DNA from: Paraburkholderia sp. HP33-1
GTDB lineage: Bacteria; Pseudomonadota; Gammaproteobacteria; Burkholderiales; Burkholderiaceae
Reading direction: 5' to 3'
Length of the DNA: 64,000 bases
NCBI RefSeq assembly: GCF_021390595.1
Contig: NZ_JAJEJR010000001.1
Location: forward strand, 744,001 to 808,000
Shown: in pieces, positions 53,468 to 63,613 of the stretch
Numbering within the stretch: the first letter of the stretch is position 1
How the letters are laid out: the number at the start of each line of letters is the position of its first letter
Notes under the pieces: model-generated
Seen by the model: the letters and a program-made list of their open reading frames with translations, nothing else
The model's database searches: none
Told to the model about the DNA's origin: nothing
Program-made: the position numbers and the translations under genes

Positions 53468-54013
53468 ATGGCTTCTATCATCAAGAACCGCGAGATCGTC
53501 AACGACGACTGGAGCGTCGTGCGCCCCGCGGAAGACGGCGCTTTGCCGGCGGTGAGCGAACTGCCGGCCGGCAAGGTGATCGTGCCGCTGGCGCTGTGGC
53601 AAGCCGAGCGCGACGCGCTCGTCGCCGCGCGCGGCGCGGCAGAGATTGGCGTGTGGCTCGCGCCGGATAGCGAACCGGCGGATATCGTCGGTGACTTCGA
53701 CAAGCTTGCGCTGATCGCCGTGGACTTCCCGGTGTTCCGCGACGGCCGCGGCTTCAGCATCGGCCGTCTGCTGCGTGAGCGCTATGGCTACAAGGGCGAG
53801 CTGCGCGCGATCGGCGACGTGCTGCGCGACCAGATCAACTTCATGTTCCGCTGCGGGTTCGACGCCTACGCACTGCGCGCCGACAAGGACATCAACGACG
53901 CGCTGAAGGCGTTCGACGAGTTCAGCGTGCAATACCAGGGCGCCGTCGATAACCCATCGCCGCTGTTTCGCCGCCGCGCGGCGCAGGCTGGCGCCGACAA
54001 GGTTCCGGCATGA
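53468..54013 (+). CDS. DUF934-domain protein of sulfite reduction
   Basis: A 181-residue soluble protein found almost always beside this type of cysI. The conserved blocks are VIVPLALWQAERDAL, KLALIAVDFPVFRDGRGFS, IGRLLRERYGYKGELRAIGD and QINFMFRCGFDAY. It is believed to help electron supply to, or assembly of, the sulfite reductase, but the mechanism is not established. It overlaps cysH by four bases. Confidence 0.92.
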   Translation: MASIIKNREIVNDDWSVVRPAEDGALPAVSELPAGKVIVPLALWQAERDALVAARGAAEIGVWLAPDSEPADIVGDFDKLALIAVDFPVFRDGRGFSIGRLLRERYGYKGELRAIGDVLRDQINFMFRCGFDAYALRADKDINDALKAFDEFSVQYQGAVDNPSPLFRRRAAQAGADKVPA

Positions 54014-54756
54014 GCACCGCGCAATCGTTGAGCCCGGAGCTTGCGGCGAAGGTCGAGCGTCTTGATGCGCTGCTCGATTCGATCGCCACGCGCCACGCGA
54101 ATGTGAAGCTCGCGAGCAGCCTCGCGGCCGAAGACATGCTGCTCACGCACGCGATCCTGTCGCGCAGCGTGAAGATCGGCATCTTCTCGCTGAACACGGG
54201 CCGTCTGCATGCTGAAACGCTCGGCATGCTCGACCGCGTGAAGGAGCGCTACGGCTACGACATCGAGCAGTTTCATCCGCAGGCAGCCGCGGTCGAACAG
54301 TATGTGAGTGAGCACGGCCTGAACGCATTCTATGAAAGCGTCGAGCTGCGTAAGCGCTGCTGCGAGATCCGCAAGGTCGAGCCGCTCAATCGCGCGCTCG
54401 CGGATGTCAGCGCCTGGGTGACCGGGCAGCGTCGCGAGCAGTCGGTGACGCGTGCCGAACTGCACGAGGAAGAGCACGACGGCGCGCGCGGCATCGCCAA
54501 GTTCAACCCGCTCGCGGACTGGACCGAAGCCGAAGTCTGGGATTATCTTAAGGCGTTCGACGTGCCGGTCAATCCGCTGCATGCGCGCGGTTATCCGAGC
54601 ATCGGCTGCGAGCCGTGTACGCGTGCGATCCGCCCCGGCGAGGACAGCCGGGCGGGGCGCTGGTGGTGGGAGTCGCGCGATACGAAAGAATGCGGCTTGC
54701 ATATCACGGCGATCACCCCGATAGCGGTCGAGCGCAGCGAAAATGCGTCGGCCTGA
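54010..54756 (+). CDS. cysH: adenylyl-sulfate (APS/PAPS) reductase
   Basis: Reduces adenylyl sulfate to sulfite using thioredoxin or glutathione; 248 residues. The cluster ligands Cys117-Cys118 (KRCCEIRKVEP) and Cys200-x2-Cys203 (IGCEPCTRA) show a 4Fe-4S enzyme, hence APS rather than PAPS as substrate. The catalytic Cys228 is in the C-terminal ECGLH. The nucleotide-binding region starts VKLASSLAAEDMLLTHAI. The gene overlaps the DUF934 gene by four bases and is followed by cysD after about 100 bases. Confidence 0.95.
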   Translation: MSTAQSLSPELAAKVERLDALLDSIATRHANVKLASSLAAEDMLLTHAILSRSVKIGIFSLNTGRLHAETLGMLDRVKERYGYDIEQFHPQAAAVEQYVSEHGLNAFYESVELRKRCCEIRKVEPLNRALADVSAWVTGQRREQSVTRAELHEEEHDGARGIAKFNPLADWTEAEVWDYLKAFDVPVNPLHARGYPSIGCEPCTRAIRPGEDSRAGRWWWESRDTKECGLHITAITPIAVERSENASA

Positions 54757-54856
54757 GCGCCGCGCACCGAGGCCGCGGTCGACCGCCGCCGATAACGATC
54801 TGAATACTTCCGCCCGTGCACCCGCACTTGCCGGGCGAATCAACGAAGGACCCGAT

Positions 54857-55819
54857 ATGAGCACCACGCTCGATTCCGCTGTCAACGCTCCGCTTGCCAA
54901 CACGGTCAGCCGGATGGATCACCTCGATTGGCTCGAAGCCGAGTCGATTCACATCCTGCGCGAACTGGTCGCCGAGTGCAGCAAGCCAGCACTGCTGTTT
55001 TCGGGCGGCAAGGATTCCGTCGTGGTGCTCGCGCTCGCACTGAAGGCGTTCGGCCTCGGCGCAAACCGCAAGACGCAGCTGCCGTTCCCGCTCGTGCATA
55101 TCGACACCGGCCATAACTACGACGAAGTGATCGACTTCCGCGATCGTCGCGCGCAAGAGATCGGCGCGCAACTGGTGGTCGGGCATGTCGAGGATTCGAT
55201 CAAGCGCGGCACCGTGCGTCTGCGCCGCGAAACGGATTCGCGCAATGCCGCGCAAGCGGTCACGCTGCTGGAGACGATCGAGCAATACGGCTACACCGCG
55301 ATGATCGGCGGCGCGCGTCGCGACGAAGAAAAGGCCCGCGCGAAAGAGCGCATCTTCTCGTTCCGCGACGAGTTCGGCCAATGGGACCCGAAGGCGCAGC
55401 GCCCGGAACTGTGGAGCATCTACAACGCGCGTCTGCACAACGGCGAGCACATGCGCGTGTTCCCGATCTCGAACTGGACCGAACTCGACGTGTGGCAGTA
55501 CATCGCGCGTGAACAGCTCGAACTGCCGTCGATCTACTATGCGCACCAGCGCGAGATCGTGCGCCGCAATGGCCTGCTCGTGCCGGTTACGCCGCTCACG
55601 CCGATGCGCGAAGGCGAGACGAGCGAACAGGCGCTCGTGCGTTTCCGCACGGTCGGCGACATCAGCTGCACGTGCCCGGTCGAAAGCGACGCGGACGACG
55701 TCGAGAAGATCATCGCCGAAACGGCCGTCACCGAAATCACGGAACGCGGTGCGACGCGGATGGACGATCAGGTGTCCGAGGCGGCGATGGAGCAGCGCAA
55801 GAAGCAAGGTTATTTCTAA
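54857..55819 (+). CDS. cysD: sulfate adenylyltransferase subunit 2
   Basis: Catalytic subunit that makes adenylyl sulfate from sulfate and ATP, driven by CysN GTP hydrolysis. The protein of 320 residues has the PP-loop LLFSGGKDSVVVLALAL and the conserved FPLVHIDTGHNYDEVIDFRD, AMIGGARRDEEKARAKER and FPISNWTELDVWQYIARE blocks. The start at 54857 (MSTTLDS) lies 9 bases after GAAGGA; the long upstream frame is not coding. Confidence 0.96.
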   Translation: MSTTLDSAVNAPLANTVSRMDHLDWLEAESIHILRELVAECSKPALLFSGGKDSVVVLALALKAFGLGANRKTQLPFPLVHIDTGHNYDEVIDFRDRRAQEIGAQLVVGHVEDSIKRGTVRLRRETDSRNAAQAVTLLETIEQYGYTAMIGGARRDEEKARAKERIFSFRDEFGQWDPKAQRPELWSIYNARLHNGEHMRVFPISNWTELDVWQYIAREQLELPSIYYAHQREIVRRNGLLVPVTPLTPMREGETSEQALVRFRTVGDISCTCPVESDADDVEKIIAETAVTEITERGATRMDDQVSEAAMEQRKKQGYF

Positions 55820-55849
55820 GCAGGCACACGAGACAAGGGACATGCAATC

Positions 55850-57166
55850 ATGAGCAGTATTCACCAACCCGAAGACCTCGGCGTGCTGCGTTTCATCACC
55901 GCGGGCAGCGTCGACGACGGCAAGAGCACGCTGATCGGCCGTCTGTTGTACGACAGCAAGGCCGTGCTTTCCGACCAGCTCTCGGCGCTGTCGCGCGCGA
56001 AGAACAAGCGCACCGTCGGCGACGAAATCGATCTGTCGCTGCTGACCGACGGCCTCGAAGCCGAGCGCGAGCAGGGCATCACGATCGACGTCGCGTACCG
56101 CTACTTCGCGACCGCCAAGCGCAAGTTCATCATCGCCGATACGCCGGGCCACGAGCAGTACACGCGCAACATGGTGACGGGTGCATCGACCGCGCATGCG
56201 GCGATCATTCTCGTTGACGCGACGCGCGTGACGTTCGAGAACGGCGTTGCACAACTGCTGCCGCAAACCAAGCGTCATAGCGCGATCGTCAAGCTGCTCG
56301 GTCTGCAGCATGTGATCGTCGCGATCAACAAGATGGACCTCGTCGACTACAGCGAAGCGCGCTTCAACGAAATCCGCGACGCGTATGTCGAGCTCGCGCG
56401 TCACCTCGGTCTGCAGGACGTGCGCTTCGTGCCGGTGTCGGCGCTGAAGGGCGACAACATCGTCACGGCCAGCGAGCGCATGCCGTGGTACGCGGGCGAG
56501 CCGCTGCTCGACGTGCTCGAAGCGCTGCCGGTCGAAACCGCGAGCGGCGAGGCGCTGCGCTTCCCGGTGCAGTGGGTCGCGCGCCAGGACGGCAGCCAGG
56601 CCGACGATTTCCGCGGCTACATGGGCCGTGTGGAATCGGGCGAAGTGAAGCTCGGCGACACGATCGTCGTGCTGCCGGCCCATCGCGAGGCGACCGTCGC
56701 CGAGATCATCGCGCCGGTGGTCGGCGGCACCGCCCAGGTGGACCGCGCGTTTGCCGGTCAGACGGTGACGATACGTCTCGCGGAAGACGTCGACGTGTCG
56801 CGCGGCGACACCTTCGTGCTGCGCGAAGCGGCGCCGGAACCTGCGAAGAAGCTTGAAGCGGATCTGTGCTGGTTCGACGACACGCCGCTGTCGACGCAGC
56901 GCAAGTATCTGCTGAAGCAGACCACCAGCACGGTGTTCGCGAAGATCGGCGCGATCAAGGAAGTGCTCGACGTGCATACGCTGTCGCAGGCGACCGATCG
57001 CAAGGAACTGGCGATGAACGACATCGGTCGTGTCGCGCTGACGTTGCAGAAGCCGCTCGTGTGCGACGCGTACGACTCGCATCAGGGCACGGGCGCGTTC
57101 GTGCTGATCGACGAGGCGACGAACCACACCGTCGCGGCCGGCATGATCCGCGCGTTTTCCGCCTGA
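55850..57166 (+). CDS. cysN: sulfate adenylyltransferase subunit 1 (GTPase)
   Basis: EF-Tu-like GTPase subunit, 438 residues. G1 GSVDDGKSTLIGRL, G3 DTPGHEQYTRNM, and G4 NKMDLVD are intact, followed by two beta-barrel domains. It has no fused APS kinase domain, consistent with an APS-reducing pathway that does not need PAPS. It sits 30 bases after cysD and 22 before cobA. Confidence 0.96.
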   Translation: MSSIHQPEDLGVLRFITAGSVDDGKSTLIGRLLYDSKAVLSDQLSALSRAKNKRTVGDEIDLSLLTDGLEAEREQGITIDVAYRYFATAKRKFIIADTPGHEQYTRNMVTGASTAHAAIILVDATRVTFENGVAQLLPQTKRHSAIVKLLGLQHVIVAINKMDLVDYSEARFNEIRDAYVELARHLGLQDVRFVPVSALKGDNIVTASERMPWYAGEPLLDVLEALPVETASGEALRFPVQWVARQDGSQADDFRGYMGRVESGEVKLGDTIVVLPAHREATVAEIIAPVVGGTAQVDRAFAGQTVTIRLAEDVDVSRGDTFVLREAAPEPAKKLEADLCWFDDTPLSTQRKYLLKQTTSTVFAKIGAIKEVLDVHTLSQATDRKELAMNDIGRVALTLQKPLVCDAYDSHQGTGAFVLIDEATNHTVAAGMIRAFSA

Positions 57167-57188
57167 GCAGAGCAACAGGTTGATGCAA

Positions 57189-57947
57189 ATGGGCAAGGTT
57201 TATCTGATCGGCGCGGGACCGGGTGCCGCGGACCTGATTACGGTACGCGGCGCGCGGCTGCTCGGCGCCGCCGACGTCGTGCTGCACGACGCGCTGATCG
57301 AGCCGGCGATGCTCGACTACGCGCCCGCGCGCGCGAAGCGCATTGCGGTCGGCAAGCGCTGCGGCCAGTTGTCGACGGCCCAGCAGTTCATCAACAAGCA
57401 GATCGTCGATGCGGCTTTGGAGCACGACGTGGTCGTGCGTTTGAAGGGCGGCGATCCGATGCTGTTCGGCCGCGCCGACGAAGAGATGCGCGCGCTGGAA
57501 GCCGCTGGCATCGAGTATGAAGTCGTGCCGGGCATCACCGCCGCGCTGGCGAGCGCGGCCACGCTAAAGCGCTCGCTGACGCTGCGCGGCGTGTCGCGTA
57601 GCGTCGCGCTTGCGACGTTCAGCCGCGCGCCGGGCTCCGACGAGATCCGCGAACAGGTCAATGCCGATTCACTCGTGTTCTACATGGGCCGCGATAGCGG
57701 CGTCGAGATCGCGCGGCAAATGATCGATGCCGGCAAGCCCGCGAGCATGCCCGTTGCGATCGTCGAGGCGTGCAGCACGCCGCGCGAACGGATGCTGACG
57801 CTGACGCTGGAAGATCTTGCGGCGGGCGCAGCGCAGCGCTGGGTCGATGCGTCACAGCCGAGTTTACTGATGATCGGGGAGGCGTTCGCGGCGCGGCAAG
57901 TCGAGGAGGCGGAACACTCGGCGAACGGGATGCGGGTCGCGGCCTGA
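57189..57947 (+). CDS. cobA: uroporphyrinogen-III C-methyltransferase
   Basis: Methylates uroporphyrinogen III at C-2 and C-7 to precorrin-2, the first step to the siroheme of CysI. The 252-residue protein begins KVYLIGAGPGAADLITVRG, followed by VGKRCGQLSTAQQFINK, VRLKGGDPMLFGRADEEM and YEVVPGITAALASAA, all standard for SUMT. Only the methyltransferase domain is present, without the CysG dehydrogenase/ferrochelatase part. AGG lies nine bases before ATG 57189; earlier TTG or ATG codons at 57180 and 57183 are less well spaced. Confidence 0.95.
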   Translation: MGKVYLIGAGPGAADLITVRGARLLGAADVVLHDALIEPAMLDYAPARAKRIAVGKRCGQLSTAQQFINKQIVDAALEHDVVVRLKGGDPMLFGRADEEMRALEAAGIEYEVVPGITAALASAATLKRSLTLRGVSRSVALATFSRAPGSDEIREQVNADSLVFYMGRDSGVEIARQMIDAGKPASMPVAIVEACSTPRERMLTLTLEDLAAGAAQRWVDASQPSLLMIGEAFAARQVEEAEHSANGMRVAA

Positions 57948-57980
57948 GAGCGGCGAACCCGGGCAAGGAAACGACAAAAA

Positions 57981-58361
57981 TCAGACTTGCCGCAAGCAAT
58001 ACTGCGCGAGCGCATCCAGCACTGAATCATCCTCACCCACTGCCACCGCGCAGCGAATCTCGACACCGGGATGCGCGGCGCGGCATTGATCGACGATCGC
58101 GGGCAAGTCCTTGCGGATATGTCCGCCTTGCCCGAAGAACACCGGCACCACGGTAATCGCATCGCAACCTTGCGTGACGAGTTGCGCGACGGCCGTCGGC
58201 AGGTTGGGTTCCATCAGTTCGAGAAACGCGAGTGAGACCGCCTGAGCGTCGCCCGTCGCCGCGCGTGCGGCGCGCAGCTTGTCGGCGAGCCGCTCGAACG
58301 GCTCCCGCCAGCGCGCATCGCGCGCGCCGTGGCCAAATAGAATCAGTCCGTGCATAGCCAT
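57981..58361 (-). CDS. cbiX: sirohydrochlorin chelatase, CbiX small form
   Basis: A 126-residue single-domain chelatase that would insert Fe (or Co) into sirohydrochlorin. LILFGHGARDARWREPFE carries the metal-binding His, and VVPVFFGQGGHIRKDLP the second. The short length equals the small CbiX class, which acts as a homodimer. It converges on cobA and completes the siroheme step that the lone CobA does not provide; AGGAG precedes the start. Confidence 0.92.
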   Translation of the reverse strand: MAMHGLILFGHGARDARWREPFERLADKLRAARAATGDAQAVSLAFLELMEPNLPTAVAQLVTQGCDAITVVPVFFGQGGHIRKDLPAIVDQCRAAHPGVEIRCAVAVGEDDSVLDALAQYCLRQV

Positions 58362-58399
58362 CGCGTCAGCTCCTGACGATGCCCCTCAAAGCACTGGCG

Positions 58400-59548
58400 T
58401 CAGTGCCGGTCGACCCACTTCAACCCGACGAGCCCGAGCACCAGGTACACGAGCCCCGGCGTCGCCGCCGTCAACGGCGCGGGCCACGTATTGAGCGTGC
58501 CGATATGCGAGAACAGCGTGTTGAACAGCTGGAAGCTCATGCCGAGCATGATGCCGCCGAACACCTTCACGCCGACCACGCCCGCGCGCGTATGCAGATA
58601 CGCGAACGGCAGCGACAGCACCAGCATCACGAACACCGCGAACGGATAGAGCACCTTGCGCCACAGCGCGATTTCATAGCGCTGCGTGTCCTGATGATTC
58701 TCGGTCAGATGCTGGATATAGCGGAACAGATTGAACATCGACATCCGGTCCGGTGACACCAGCAGCACCGACAGAATCTGCGGCGTCAGCTCGGAGCGCA
58801 GCGAATACTCGGGCAGCGTGACCTGGTTCGCGCGATACACGGGATTGAGCGCATCGGCCGGGGTGCCGGGAGCGGGAGTCACGTCGAGCAGTTGCGTGTC
58901 GGTCACGCCGGTCAGCAGCCAGTGGCCCGGCGGCTGATAGCGGCCGCTCTGCGCGATGCGCACGTTCGACAGGCGGAACTTCGAATCGAACTCGTAGATG
59001 CGCACGTTGCTGATCGTCGCGTCGGGCCTCAGTTCGCCGACGTTGACGAAGCGCGTGACCTGCTCGCCGTCGGCGCGCGAGGTCAGCGTGTCCTTGACCC
59101 ACACGCCCGACTGGAAGTTGGTCGACACCGATGAGCCGAGCGCCTCGAGCCGCACGCGCTCGGACAGCTGATCCGTGTACGGGCCGACCACTTCGCCGAT
59201 CAGATACGTGACGATCACGAGCGGGATGCCGATCTTCAGCAGCGAGCGCAGCGACTGGTTCGTCGCGAGGCCTGACACGCGGAAGATCGTGTACTCGGAG
59301 TTCGCTGCCATCTGCGCGAACACGTAGATCGCGCTGATCAGCGCCGCCACCGGAATGATTTCGTAGAAACGCGACGGCGTTTGCAGCGCGACGCGCAGCA
59401 CCGCGTACTGGAATTTGTAGTTGCCGTGGCCGACCGAGTTCAGTTCATTGATCAGGTCGAAAAAGAAGAACAGACCTGAAAACGCGAACAGGATGAAAAC
59501 GAACGTGAGATAAATCTGACGCGCGAAATACCTTTCATAAATGCGCAT
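58400..59548 (-). CDS. lptG: LPS export ABC transporter permease
   Basis: Inner membrane component of the LptB2FG exporter that extracts LPS and passes it to LptC. The 382-residue protein has six transmembrane helices, three at each end (RIYERYFARQIYLTFVFILF at the start; FAVFVMLVLSLPFAYLH and MLGMSFQLFNTLFSHIG near the end), bracketing a periplasmic beta-jellyroll. It starts three bases after the lptF stop on the same strand. Confidence 0.94.
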   Translation of the reverse strand: MRIYERYFARQIYLTFVFILFAFSGLFFFFDLINELNSVGHGNYKFQYAVLRVALQTPSRFYEIIPVAALISAIYVFAQMAANSEYTIFRVSGLATNQSLRSLLKIGIPLVIVTYLIGEVVGPYTDQLSERVRLEALGSSVSTNFQSGVWVKDTLTSRADGEQVTRFVNVGELRPDATISNVRIYEFDSKFRLSNVRIAQSGRYQPPGHWLLTGVTDTQLLDVTPAPGTPADALNPVYRANQVTLPEYSLRSELTPQILSVLLVSPDRMSMFNLFRYIQHLTENHQDTQRYEIALWRKVLYPFAVFVMLVLSLPFAYLHTRAGVVGVKVFGGIMLGMSFQLFNTLFSHIGTLNTWPAPLTAATPGLVYLVLGLVGLKWVDRH

Positions 59549-59551
59549 CGG

Positions 59552-60649
59552 TCAGGCTCCCTGCGAACGGCTGAACATGGCACGCGTAAATAGCGGCCGG
59601 TTGCGCACGCGCAACCAGAAGATGAACGCGACGATCCCGAGCACGATCACGTGCAGGATCACGAGCCCGACGCCGAACGACATCTTGCCCTGCTCGATCC
59701 ACGCCTGCACGACGTTCAGCAGATTCGAATAGGTGAGGTAGATCAGCACGGCCATCACGAGGTTGATCGTGCGGCTGCGCCGCGGATTCTGGTGCGCGAG
59801 CGGAATCGCGAGCAGCATCAGGTTGATCGCGATCAGCGGAAGACCGGCGCGCCACGCGAATTCGGCGAGGTTCTCGTTGGTCGGATTGCGCAGCAGCGTG
59901 AGCGTCGGCAGGCCGGTGGTGGTCGGCGTATTGACGACCGGCTGGCTCTGGATCTTCACGCCGTAGCGCTCGAACTCCATGATGCGGAAATCGGGGTGGC
60001 CCGGCTCGCCGTCGTAGCGGCGGCCATTTTCCAGCACGACGAAGCGGTCGCCGTTCTTGTGGGTCTCGATGTGGCCGTTCTTCGACACGACGACGTTGAC
60101 CTTGCCGCCTTCGGTGCTCGTCACGAACACGTTCTCGACATGCCCCTGGTCGGGCGACATCTTCTCGATGAAGAACACGCGATGGGTGGTCGGCGATTCG
60201 CGGAACTGCCCCGGCGCGAGCAGCGAGACTTCGTCGCGCTGCTGGAAGCGCGCGCGGATCAGCTTGCTCTGCTGGTTCGACCACGGCCAGCCGACGAACA
60301 CGAAGAACATGATCAGGATGATGATCGGCGTGGCGAAAATGCCGATCGGCTTGATGAATTGCGTGAGGCTCACGCCCGAGGACAGCCACACGACCATCTC
60401 GGAGTCCTTGTACCAGCGCGTGAGCACGAACAGGATCGACACGAACAGGGTCGCGACGAGCATGATGGCCAGGTAGCCGATCACGGTGAGGCCGATCAGG
60501 ACCAGCACGTCGCGCGGATCGATCTCACCCGATGCCGCGAAGCCGACGATGCGGATCATCATCGTCGTCAGCACGAGCGTGAGGAGAACCATGAACACGG
60601 CGCCAGCCGTGTACGCGAGTTCGCGCTGGAGGGAGCGTTCGAAGATCAT
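59552..60649 (-). CDS. lptF: LPS export ABC transporter permease
   Basis: Partner of LptG, 365 residues with the same three-plus-three helix layout around a beta-jellyroll. It starts [19 protein letters not shown], and contains LNAV-free but typical [21 protein letters not shown] coupling sequence ([17 protein letters not shown]) and the C-terminal [17 protein letters not shown] block. It is divergent from pepA, a neighbourhood widely kept in beta- and gamma-proteobacteria. Confidence 0.94.
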   Translation of the reverse strand: MIFERSLQRELAYTAGAVFMVLLTLVLTTMMIRIVGFAASGEIDPRDVLVLIGLTVIGYLAIMLVATLFVSILFVLTRWYKDSEMVVWLSSGVSLTQFIKPIGIFATPIIILIMFFVFVGWPWSNQQSKLIRARFQQRDEVSLLAPGQFRESPTTHRVFFIEKMSPDQGHVENVFVTSTEGGKVNVVVSKNGHIETHKNGDRFVVLENGRRYDGEPGHPDFRIMEFERYGVKIQSQPVVNTPTTTGLPTLTLLRNPTNENLAEFAWRAGLPLIAINLMLLAIPLAHQNPRRSRTINLVMAVLIYLTYSNLLNVVQAWIEQGKMSFGVGLVILHVIVLGIVAFIFWLRVRNRPLFTRAMFSRSQGA

Positions 60650-60786
60650 TATTGATGACGAGAGGGGGCGCTCACGGTGACGCGGGGGTTCGGTCCCGTC
60701 ACGCCTCCGGTGCAGCCGCCGCGGGAAAAATAGCGGATAATTGCGGCTTTCATCCTAAGCCCAGATTTTATCCGAGGACAAGCGCG

Positions 60787-62298
60787 ATGGACTTTAGCAT
60801 AAAAGCCTGTGATTGGACCAAAGGCTCGACGAACGGTTTCCTGACCGGAAAATCCGACTGCATCGTGATCGGCGTGTTCGAGTCGCAAACGCTGTCGGGC
60901 GCCGCACTGGAGATCGACACGGCCACCAAGGGCCTGCTCACGCGCATCATCAAGGCGGGCGACATGGACGGCAAAGCCGGCACCACGCTGTTCCTGCATG
61001 AAGTCCAGGGCATCGGCGCGTCGCGCGTGCTGCTAGTCGGGCTCGGCAAACAGGACGCTTTCAGCCAGAAAGCTTACGGCGAGGCGGTCCGCGCCGCCTG
61101 GCGCGCGCTGCTCGGCACGAAGGTCGTGCAGGTCACGTTCACGCTCGCACAACTGCCGGTGCTCGAGCGCACGGCCGACTGGTGCGTACGCGCCGCGATC
61201 CTCGCGCTGCGCGAGCTGACGTACCGCTTCACGGAGATGAAGAGCAAGCCGGACAACACGCCGCGCGCGCTCAAGCGCATCGTGTTCAGCGTCAACAGCG
61301 GCGACGAGAAGGTCGCCAGGCTGGCCGCGAAGCAGGGTGCCGCGCTTGCGAACGGCATGGACCTGACGCGCGAGCTCGGCAATCTGCCGAGCAACGTCTG
61401 CACGCCGACCTATCTCGCGAACACCGCGAAGAAGCTCGCGAAAGACTGGAAGCTGAAGGTCGAGGTGCTCGGCGAGAAGCAGTGCGAAGCGCTGAAGATG
61501 GGCTCGTACCTGTCGGTCACGGCGGGCGCGGTCGAACCGGCGCAGTTCATCGTGCTGCAGTACCAGGGCGGCGCCGCGAAGGCCGCGCCGGTCGTGCTGG
61601 TCGGCAAGGGCGTCACGTTCGACACGGGCGGCATCTCGCTGAAGCCGGGCGAGAGCATGGACGAAATGAAGTACGACATGTGCGGCGCGGGCTCGGTGCT
61701 CGGCACGCTGCGCGCGGTCGCCGAGATGGGCCTGAAGATCAACGTGGTCGGCATCATCCCGGCCGTCGAGAACATGCCGTCGGGCACGGCCACCAAGCCG
61801 GGCGACATCGTCACCAGCATGAAGGGCATCACGATCGAGGTGCTGAACACCGACGCCGAGGGCCGCCTCATCCTGTGCGACGCTTTGACCTACGCCGAGC
61901 GCTTCAAGCCGGCGGCGGTGATCGACATCGCCACGCTGACGGGCGCCTGCATCATCGCGCTCGGCCACCACAACAGCGGCCTGTTCTCGAAGGACGACGC
62001 GCTCGCGGGCGAGCTGCTCGACGCGTCGCGTGAAGCTGCCGACCCGGCATGGCGCCTGCCGCTCGACGACGAGTACCAGGATCAGCTGAAGTCTAACTTC
62101 GCGGACGTCGCGAACATCGGCGGACGTCCCGCGGGCAGCGTGACGGCCGCGTGCTTCCTGTCGCGCTTCACGGATTCGTACCCGTGGGCGCATCTCGACA
62201 TCGCGGGCACCGCGTGGAAGAGCGGCGCGGCGAAGGGCGCGACCGGCCGTCCGGTGCCGCTGCTCACGCAGTTCCTGATCGATCGCGCCGGGCAATGA
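60787..62298 (+). CDS. pepA: leucyl aminopeptidase
   Basis: M17-family hexameric aminopeptidase, 503 residues, that removes N-terminal residues from peptides and in some bacteria also binds DNA. The signature NTDAEGRL is at residues 354-361; metal and catalytic residues lie in [17 protein letters not shown] and [13 protein letters not shown]. The start at 60787 ([10 protein letters not shown]) agrees with the family; the open frame upstream is not coding. It is divergent from lptF and followed by holC, the usual order. Confidence 0.96.
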   Translation: MDFSIKACDWTKGSTNGFLTGKSDCIVIGVFESQTLSGAALEIDTATKGLLTRIIKAGDMDGKAGTTLFLHEVQGIGASRVLLVGLGKQDAFSQKAYGEAVRAAWRALLGTKVVQVTFTLAQLPVLERTADWCVRAAILALRELTYRFTEMKSKPDNTPRALKRIVFSVNSGDEKVARLAAKQGAALANGMDLTRELGNLPSNVCTPTYLANTAKKLAKDWKLKVEVLGEKQCEALKMGSYLSVTAGAVEPAQFIVLQYQGGAAKAAPVVLVGKGVTFDTGGISLKPGESMDEMKYDMCGAGSVLGTLRAVAEMGLKINVVGIIPAVENMPSGTATKPGDIVTSMKGITIEVLNTDAEGRLILCDALTYAERFKPAAVIDIATLTGACIIALGHHNSGLFSKDDALAGELLDASREAADPAWRLPLDDEYQDQLKSNFADVANIGGRPAGSVTAACFLSRFTDSYPWAHLDIAGTAWKSGAAKGATGRPVPLLTQFLIDRAGQ

Positions 62299-62350
62299 CG
62301 CAGTGCAGTAAGCGCGCGCACCGCGCGCGGCAAGCGTGGCGGAGCGGCCG

Positions 62351-62767
62351 ATGACGAAAATCGACTTTCACTCGAACGTCGGCGATTCGCTGTCGTATGC
62401 ATGCCGCCTCGCGCGCAAGGCGTATCTGGCGGGCCAGCCGCTCGTGGTGCTGGCCGAGCCCGCGCGCCTGCGCGCCTTCGACGAAATGCTGTGGACCTTC
62501 GCGCCGCTCGAGTTCGTGCCGCACTGCATGGCGGGCACGTCGCTTGCGGCCGACACGCCTGTCGTGCTGGCCACGAATCTCGACGACGTGCCGCATCATC
62601 AGGTGCTGCTCAATCTCGGCGCGACGGTGCCGGCGCAGTTCGCGCGCTTCGAAAGATTGCTCGAAGTGGTCGGTAACGCACCCGAGGAACTCGCTGCGGG
62701 CCGCGAGCGCTATCGCTTCTATCGCGATCGCGGCTATCCTTTGACCAACTACAAGCAGGGCGGCTAG
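62351..62767 (+). CDS. holC: DNA polymerase III chi subunit
   Basis: Clamp-loader accessory protein that binds SSB during replication. The 138-residue protein starts MTKIDFHSNVGDSLSYACRL and contains RKAYLAGQPLVVLAEPARLR, DEMLWTFAPLEFVPH and RFYRDRGYPLTNY, typical of HolC. GGAG precedes the ATG at 62351; a GTG at 62336 is possible. It lies 52 bases after pepA. Confidence 0.95.
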   Translation: MTKIDFHSNVGDSLSYACRLARKAYLAGQPLVVLAEPARLRAFDEMLWTFAPLEFVPHCMAGTSLAADTPVVLATNLDDVPHHQVLLNLGATVPAQFARFERLLEVVGNAPEELAAGRERYRFYRDRGYPLTNYKQGG

Positions 62768-62870
62768 CTTCGTTTCGCTGCGCGTCGGGGCCGACGACGG
62801 TCGACGGCGATCGGGGAACGCCACGCGCACACTGCCTGCCCTGGCTTCGACTCAAACACGGAGAGCGCAC

Positions 62871-63572
62871 GTGTCCGACCCCCAAGATGATTCAATTCCG
62901 GTCCTGAACGAGATCCTCGTGCCGGGCCGCGCGCGCGAGGCATCGGGCGATGCCGCCGCGCCCGCCCCCCAGCCAGGCGCCGAGCCCGCACCCGCGGCGC
63001 CGCGCGAGCCCGCTTTCCATACGGAGCCCGCGGTCGTGCCGCCGCCCGCGCATCAGACCGAACCGACGTTGACGCCTGAGCCCGCGCAGGCGGCCGGGTA
63101 TGAGCCTGTCGCGCAGACCGGGCTTTATCGGGCGCACGTGGCCGATCACACGCACGCGAGAAGGTACACGCGTCCGCATCACGGCATTCACCCGCGACAT
63201 GGGCATGAGGGCGGGCATGAAGAAATGGAAGTCTCGCCCGGTGTGTTCGACCGTACCGAGCCCTTCATACCGCTCGAAGCCGGCGCGACGGTGCCGCCGG
63301 ATCTCGGTCATGAAGGCACGCACGAAGCCGCTCCCGCCGAGCCCGCACTCGATGCCGATGCGATCGCCCAACGTCTGCACGGACGTTTCCAGCGTTTTCT
63401 GACGGGAGAGGGGCGCGGCATCATCGAGGCGCGCTGCCGCGATGCGGTGCAGCAACACACGAGTCTGCTCGTGAGTCAGATCACGCGCGAAGTCGCGCAA
63501 ACGCTCGAAGCCGAGATGACAGACTGGGTGCGTGAAGCGGTGGAAGAAGAGGTCGCGCGGCGCTCACGTTGA
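62871..63572 (+). CDS. DUF2486-family protein
   Basis: A 233-residue protein of a family restricted to Burkholderia relatives. The conserved N-terminal SDPQDDSIPVLNEILVPGR is present, then a long low-complexity Pro/Ala/Glu-rich and His-rich linker (about residues 25-160), and a helical C-terminal part (HGRFQRFLTGEGRGIIEARC to the end). No catalytic motif is seen. It follows holC in the same direction. The function is unknown. Confidence 0.88.
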   Translation: MSDPQDDSIPVLNEILVPGRAREASGDAAAPAPQPGAEPAPAAPREPAFHTEPAVVPPPAHQTEPTLTPEPAQAAGYEPVAQTGLYRAHVADHTHARRYTRPHHGIHPRHGHEGGHEEMEVSPGVFDRTEPFIPLEAGATVPPDLGHEGTHEAAPAEPALDADAIAQRLHGRFQRFLTGEGRGIIEARCRDAVQQHTSLLVSQITREVAQTLEAEMTDWVREAVEEEVARRSR

Positions 63573-63613
63573 TGGCGCGAGGCGCGGCCTTCATCGGCGA
63601 CACAAGACGTCCG

